NCBI GenBank assembly: GCA_947072715.1
Contig: CAMTJB010000022.1
Location: forward strand, 1-9,389
Direction: 5' to 3'
From: an uncultured Fusobacteriaceae bacterium
GTDB lineage: Bacteria > Fusobacteriota > Fusobacteriia > Fusobacteriales > Fusobacteriaceae
DNA: 9,389 bases
The notes beneath the pieces are model-generated. The model worked only from the letters and a program-made list of their open reading frames with translations. It ran no database searches and was not told the DNA's origin. The position numbers were made by a program, and so were the translations under genes. Positions 6,308-9,389 of this stretch are shown here, piece after piece (the stretch's first letter is position 1; each line of letters opens with the position of its first letter).

Positions 6308-7750
6308 ATGAAGAAAAAACCGTCATTAGTACAGGCTGGAATACCGATTATATTTATGATTTTATCTTTAGCAATAGGTTATGGATACTTAGGATTTAGA
6401 ACAGAACCAATTCTTGTATTATCAGCATTTGTTGCTGGTATAATAGCTTTTAATTTAAAAAATACCTGGGAAGAGATGCTAGATGCTATTATTATTAAAA
6501 TATCGAAAGCTATGCCTGCAACTTTAATTTTATGGAGTGTTGGATTTCTAATTGGGGCATGGATGTTTTCAGGAACAGTACCAATGATAATATATTATGG
6601 TGTTCAAATAATAAATCCTAAATTTTTATTAGTAACAGCTTTTATAATAACAGCAATAGTATCGACTGTAACAGGGACATCTTGGGGCTCAGTTGGAACT
6701 ATTGGAGTAGCAATAATGGGGATTGCAGGTGGATTGGGAATTTCTTTACCAGCAACAGCTGGAGCAGTTGTTGCTGGAGCATATTTTGGTGATAAATTAT
6801 CCCCCTTGTCAGATACAACAAATTTAGCACCAATTGCTGCAGGAAGCAATTTGTATGAACATATAAGACATATGTTATACACAACTATTCCAGCAGCTTT
6901 GATATCAATTATTGTATATTTAATTGTAGGATTAAAATCTCATGGAAGCGCATCAACTCCAGAAAGTCTAGTATTATTATTAGAGCAGCTAGATAAGATG
7001 TTTAATTGGAATATAATATTATTACTGCCGGTTTTTTTAATAATTGTAGGGTCGATAAAAAAATGGCCAACAATTCCAACTATGTTGGGAACAAGTTTAT
7101 TTTCCATAATTTTGGGAGTTATTATTCAAGGTTTTTCATTAAAAAATGGAATGTATTCACTTGTAAGAGGATTTAATATTAACATGAGTAGTTATAAGGG
7201 AATAGTTTCACCAGATATTATTAGACTTTTAAATAGGGGTGGAGTAGCTTCTGTAACTGAAACAACAGTTTTGATATTTTGTGCAATGGGATTTGCAGGA
7301 ATTATGAGTGTAAGTGGAATGTTAGATGTTGTACTAGAAGCAATACTGTCAAAGGTTAAAAGTGTAGCAGGGATAATATGCTCTACAATATTATCATGTG
7401 TAACAATGGCAATAGTAACAGGAAGTTCATATTTAACTATTCTAATTCCAGGCGAATTATTTAAAGAAACATATGTGAGAAGAGGCCTACATCCTAAAAA
7501 TCTTTCTAGAACATTAGAAGATTCCGGAACTGTTTTAGTCCCATTAATTCCCTGGTCAGCAGCAGGTGCATATATGTCTTCAACACTAGGTGTTTCAACT
7601 TTTGAATATCTACCATGGGCTATTCTCAACTATGTAGGAATTTTTATTGCAATATTTTTTGCTTTCACTGGAATTGCAATTGCTAAACTAACAAAATCAG
7701 AACAAAATGATTTTGAAGAAAAATTTAATATGACAAAGGAGAGTGAGTAA
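6308..7750 (+). CDS. nhaC: NhaC-family Na+/H+ antiporter
   Basis: Polytopic inner-membrane secondary transporter of 480 residues, the usual NhaC size. About eleven hydrophobic segments are visible, for example near 10-30, 33-50, 70-100, 105-120, 128-158, 190-210, 236-250, 258-275, 318-345, 352-380 and 435-460. Family hallmarks are TGTSWGSVGTIGVAIMGIA (122-140), the charged membrane motif FGDKLSPLSDTTNLAP (160-175) and the pseudo-repeat TGSSYLTILIPGELF (371-385). LEDSGTVLVPLIPWSAAGAY (403-422) is also present. The family includes Na+/H+ exchangers and MleN-type malate-H+/Na+-lactate antiporters, so the organic substrate, if any, is open. The start has AGGGAG upstream. It lies 38 nt after ilvE with no terminator between, and its stop overlaps the iadA start, so co-transcription with both is likely. 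Confidence 0.9.
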   Translation: MKKKPSLVQAGIPIIFMILSLAIGYGYLGFRTEPILVLSAFVAGIIAFNLKNTWEEMLDAIIIKISKAMPATLILWSVGFLIGAWMFSGTVPMIIYYGVQIINPKFLLVTAFIITAIVSTVTGTSWGSVGTIGVAIMGIAGGLGISLPATAGAVVAGAYFGDKLSPLSDTTNLAPIAAGSNLYEHIRHMLYTTIPAALISIIVYLIVGLKSHGSASTPESLVLLLEQLDKMFNWNIILLLPVFLIIVGSIKKWPTIPTMLGTSLFSIILGVIIQGFSLKNGMYSLVRGFNINMSSYKGIVSPDIIRLLNRGGVASVTETTVLIFCAMGFAGIMSVSGMLDVVLEAILSKVKSVAGIICSTILSCVTMAIVTGSSYLTILIPGELFKETYVRRGLHPKNLSRTLEDSGTVLVPLIPWSAAGAYMSSTLGVSTFEYLPWAILNYVGIFIAIFFAFTGIAIAKLTKSEQNDFEEKFNMTKESE

Positions 7751-8898
7751 TGTTTATTTTAATAAAAAAAATTCAAGTATACACTCCTAAAAATATTGGT
7801 ATAAAAGATATTTTAATTTGTAATGAAAAAATAATTGAAATAGGTGATAATTTAAATTATTTATTTAATAATTTAGTAGAGATTGATGGGAAAAATAAAA
7901 TAGCAATACCAGGAATTATTGATCAGCATATCCATATATTAGGAGGTGGAGGTGAAGGTGGATATAGGACAAGAGTTCCAGAAGTTTTTTTAGGTGATTT
8001 GATAAAAGCTGGAGTAACAACGGTCGTTGGGCTTTTAGGAACTGATTGTATGACAAGAAGTATTGAAAGTTTAATAGCAAAAACAAAATCACTAAAAGAA
8101 GAAGGGATATCAGCATATTGTTTAACGGGTGGCTATGAATATCCTTCTCCTACTGTAACTGGGACAGTAAAAAAAGATATTGGATTAATTGAGGAAATAA
8201 TAGGAGTAAAGTTAGCTCTTTCTGATCATCGCTCTTCAGCAATTCAAATGAATGAGTTGGAAAGATTAGCTTTAGATGCTAGGGTGGCAGGAATGCTTTC
8301 TGGGAAAGCTGGAATTGTAAAAATTCATATGGGAGATGCTAAGAGTGGTCTTGATTTCGTGTTAGAAATAATTAAAAAGCTAGAAGCACCGATAACAAGT
8401 TTTAGACCTACTCATGTTGGAAGGAATAAATCTCTGTTTAATCAATGTTTAGAATTCAATAAGTTGGGTGGTTATATAGATATAACGGCAAGTGATAATG
8501 GAAATATAACTTCAATTATTAATATTTTTAAAATTTTAAAAGAAGAAAATTGTATGCTTGAAAAAGTAACTTTAAGCTCAGATGGAAATGGTAGTTGGTC
8601 AAATTATGATAAAGATGGAAATCTTTTAGAAATTGGGGCTTCTCCTTGTGATAGTGTATATAAAAAAATAATAGAACTTGTAAAAAATAAAATATTTGAT
8701 TTAGAAGAAGCACTATCTTTTGGAACTTATAATGTTGCCAAGGCATTAAAATTAGAGAATAAAAAAGGAACGATTAAAGAGGAATATTTTGCAGATATAT
8801 TGATTATTGATGAAAATTATGAAATAAATACAGTTATAGCTAATGGGAATATTTTGATGAAAGATAAAATTTTATTGAGAAAAAGTTTTTTTGAATAA
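7750..8898 (+). CDS. iadA: Isoaspartyl (beta-aspartyl) dipeptidase
   Basis: Cytosolic amidohydrolase that cleaves beta-aspartyl dipeptides left when isoaspartate-damaged proteins are degraded. The 382 residues match the family length (about 390). Binuclear metal and substrate residues are all in place. H60 and H62 lie in DQHIHILGGGGEGGYRTR, with E69. Y131 lies in GGYEYPSP. K154 is the probable carbamylated lysine in VKLALSDHRS, with R161. H193 and H222, R225, D278 and S282 complete the site. A short N-terminal strand domain and the C-terminal ADILIIDENYEI strand form the small beta-sandwich typical of amidohydrolases. ATG overlaps the nhaC stop by one base (TAATG), with GGAG about 7 nt before the start, indicating coupled translation. 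Other amidohydrolases such as dihydroorotases share the fold, but the GGGGEGGYRTRVPE and LSDHRS segments are specific to IadA. Confidence 0.93.
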   Translation: MFILIKKIQVYTPKNIGIKDILICNEKIIEIGDNLNYLFNNLVEIDGKNKIAIPGIIDQHIHILGGGGEGGYRTRVPEVFLGDLIKAGVTTVVGLLGTDCMTRSIESLIAKTKSLKEEGISAYCLTGGYEYPSPTVTGTVKKDIGLIEEIIGVKLALSDHRSSAIQMNELERLALDARVAGMLSGKAGIVKIHMGDAKSGLDFVLEIIKKLEAPITSFRPTHVGRNKSLFNQCLEFNKLGGYIDITASDNGNITSIINIFKILKEENCMLEKVTLSSDGNGSWSNYDKDGNLLEIGASPCDSVYKKIIELVKNKIFDLEEALSFGTYNVAKALKLENKKGTIKEEYFADILIIDENYEINTVIANGNILMKDKILLRKSFFE

Positions 8899-8934
8899 AA
8901 TATAAGGTAATAAAAAATAGAATAATCCATTTTT

Positions 8935-8980
8935 AGGGAGGTTAGATGCAGTTCTTTCCTCCTTTTAATTTTATTTTTTA
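8935..8980 (+). terminator. Probable intrinsic terminator after iadA
   Basis: AGGGAGG (8935-8941) pairs with CCTCCTT (8958-8964). An inner AGA/TCT pairing around TGCAGT extends the stem across a small TT/TT internal loop. A T-rich run (TTTAATTTTATTTTTT) follows at once. It ends the ilvE-nhaC-iadA unit. The GGGAGG arm also resembles a Shine-Dalgarno site before an ATG at 8946, but the resulting 14-codon ORF is not convincing. Confidence 0.65.
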
Positions 8981-9021
8981 TATATTTTAGAAATGATTTA
9001 AAAGACAATATAATAAAAATA

Positions 9022-9050
9022 TTGACCTAGATAAAAATATACGATAATAT
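9022..9050 (+). promoter_or_regulatory. Possible promoter of the small basic membrane protein gene
   Basis: TTGACC (9022-9027), a 17-nt spacer and TAATAT (9045-9050) give a fair match to the sigma-A consensus. A consensus TATAAT also occurs at 9068-9073 but lacks a recognisable -35 at the right distance. The octamer GATAATAT is repeated at 9043-9050 and 9061-9068. Confidence 0.45.
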
Positions 9051-9084
9051 TGAGTTAGATGATAATATATAATAGGGAGATATT

Positions 9085-9366
9085 ATGAAATTTGGATTTA
9101 GAACTCCTAGTTTGAAAAAATCACTTTCAGCTAGGACAACAGGAGCATTTAAGCGAGAAGTAAAAAAAGCATTAATACCTGGATATGGGAAAAAAGGAAC
9201 TGGAATTTTTAAAAATCCTAAAAAAGCTATATATAATAAAATATATAGGAAAACCACTGTTGGGGGATTGAGTGGAGGAACGGGATGTCTGCTACCTATT
9301 CTTATAGTTTTAAATATAGTTATTTATATGATATTTTTAGACAATTGTAAAAGTCATATTTTTTAA
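9085..9366 (+). CDS. Small basic protein with one C-terminal membrane helix, function unknown
   Basis: A 93-residue protein with no function I can assign. Residues 1-57 are rich in Lys/Arg (FGFRTPSLKKSLSARTTG, KREVKKALIPGYGKKGTG, NPKKAIYNKIYRKTT). A glycine-rich linker (60-67) follows, then a hydrophobic helix (about 68-85, CLLPILIVLNIVIYMIFL) and a short tail. I recall the NPKKAxYNKxYxKTT pattern from small hypothetical proteins of low-GC bacteria and their phages or conjugative elements; that link is from memory only. No signal peptide is evident. Predicted topology is a cytoplasmic basic domain anchored by a tail helix. GGGAG lies about 6 nt before the ATG and a possible promoter is at 9022-9050, with the iadA terminator upstream, so it is likely its own transcript. 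Real coding is supported by the Shine-Dalgarno site and the strongly biased composition. Confidence 0.75.
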   Translation: MKFGFRTPSLKKSLSARTTGAFKREVKKALIPGYGKKGTGIFKNPKKAIYNKIYRKTTVGGLSGGTGCLLPILIVLNIVIYMIFLDNCKSHIF

Positions 9367-9371
9367 GATAA

Positions 9372-9387
9372 AAAAATTCGAATTTTT
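9372..9387. repeat. Perfect 16-bp AT-rich palindrome at the window end
   Basis: AAAAATTCGAATTTTT is a perfect palindrome just after the stop of the small membrane protein. It may be part of a weak terminator, ending in a short T run, but the window stops two bases later, so the full structure cannot be judged. Confidence 0.4.
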
Positions 9388-9389
9388 AA

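Noticed and set aside
8946..8990. A 14-residue plus-strand ORF (MQFFPPFNF...) after GGGAGG.
   Set aside because: It lies within the terminator hairpin and its T-run; the apparent Shine-Dalgarno site is the hairpin arm.
9027..9257. A minus-strand open frame opposite the 93-residue protein.
   Set aside because: The plus-strand gene has a Shine-Dalgarno site and a coherent basic domain plus membrane helix; the antisense frame is its shadow.

Overview
The window is strongly AT-rich chromosomal DNA of a low-GC, probably anaerobic bacterium. Codon usage (AGA, ATA, TTA), AGGAGG-type ribosome sites and the mix of genes suggest Fusobacteriota (Fusobacterium/Cetobacterium/Ilyobacter-like) or a low-GC Firmicute. 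This is an inference; there is no rRNA or other marker here. No T-box is seen ahead of the ilv genes. They carry a ribosome-type leader peptide instead, which argues mildly against a typical Firmicute.

Left half, minus strand (97-5228): a compact branched-chain amino acid operon in the order leader peptide - ilvD - ilvB - ilvN - ilvC. It encodes dihydroxy-acid dehydratase, the large and small subunits of acetolactate synthase, and ketol-acid reductoisomerase. Genes are 11-13 nt apart or overlap (ilvB/ilvN by 11 nt). In front lies a good sigma-70-type promoter (5200-5228) and a 24-residue leader peptide rich in Ile/Val/Leu codons (5092-5166). A strong intrinsic terminator follows (4972-5015), together with alternative pairings that fit classical translation-coupled attenuation. 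Downstream of ilvC, at the window edge, is a GC-rich hairpin (5-52) resembling sequences I associate with IS200/IS605-type element ends.

Right half, plus strand: a divergent promoter (5284-5312) drives a branched-chain aminotransferase gene, ilvE (5348-6269). It is broken by one extra base near 5852, just after the catalytic-lysine segment. It is followed by an NhaC-family antiporter (6308-7750) that overlaps an isoaspartyl dipeptidase, iadA (7750-8898), by 1 nt. A terminator-like hairpin (8935-8980) closes this unit. A separate promoter then precedes a small basic protein with one C-terminal membrane helix (9085-9366).

Together, ilvBN, ilvC, ilvD and ilvE give the shared steps from pyruvate/2-oxobutyrate to valine and isoleucine. 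ilvA and leuABCD are not in the window. The attenuator would match expression to charged tRNA-Ile/Val/Leu levels. No defence, phage or CRISPR system is visible. The points most worth a second look are the attenuator, the ilvE frameshift, the NhaC-IadA pairing and the uncharacterised 93-residue protein.
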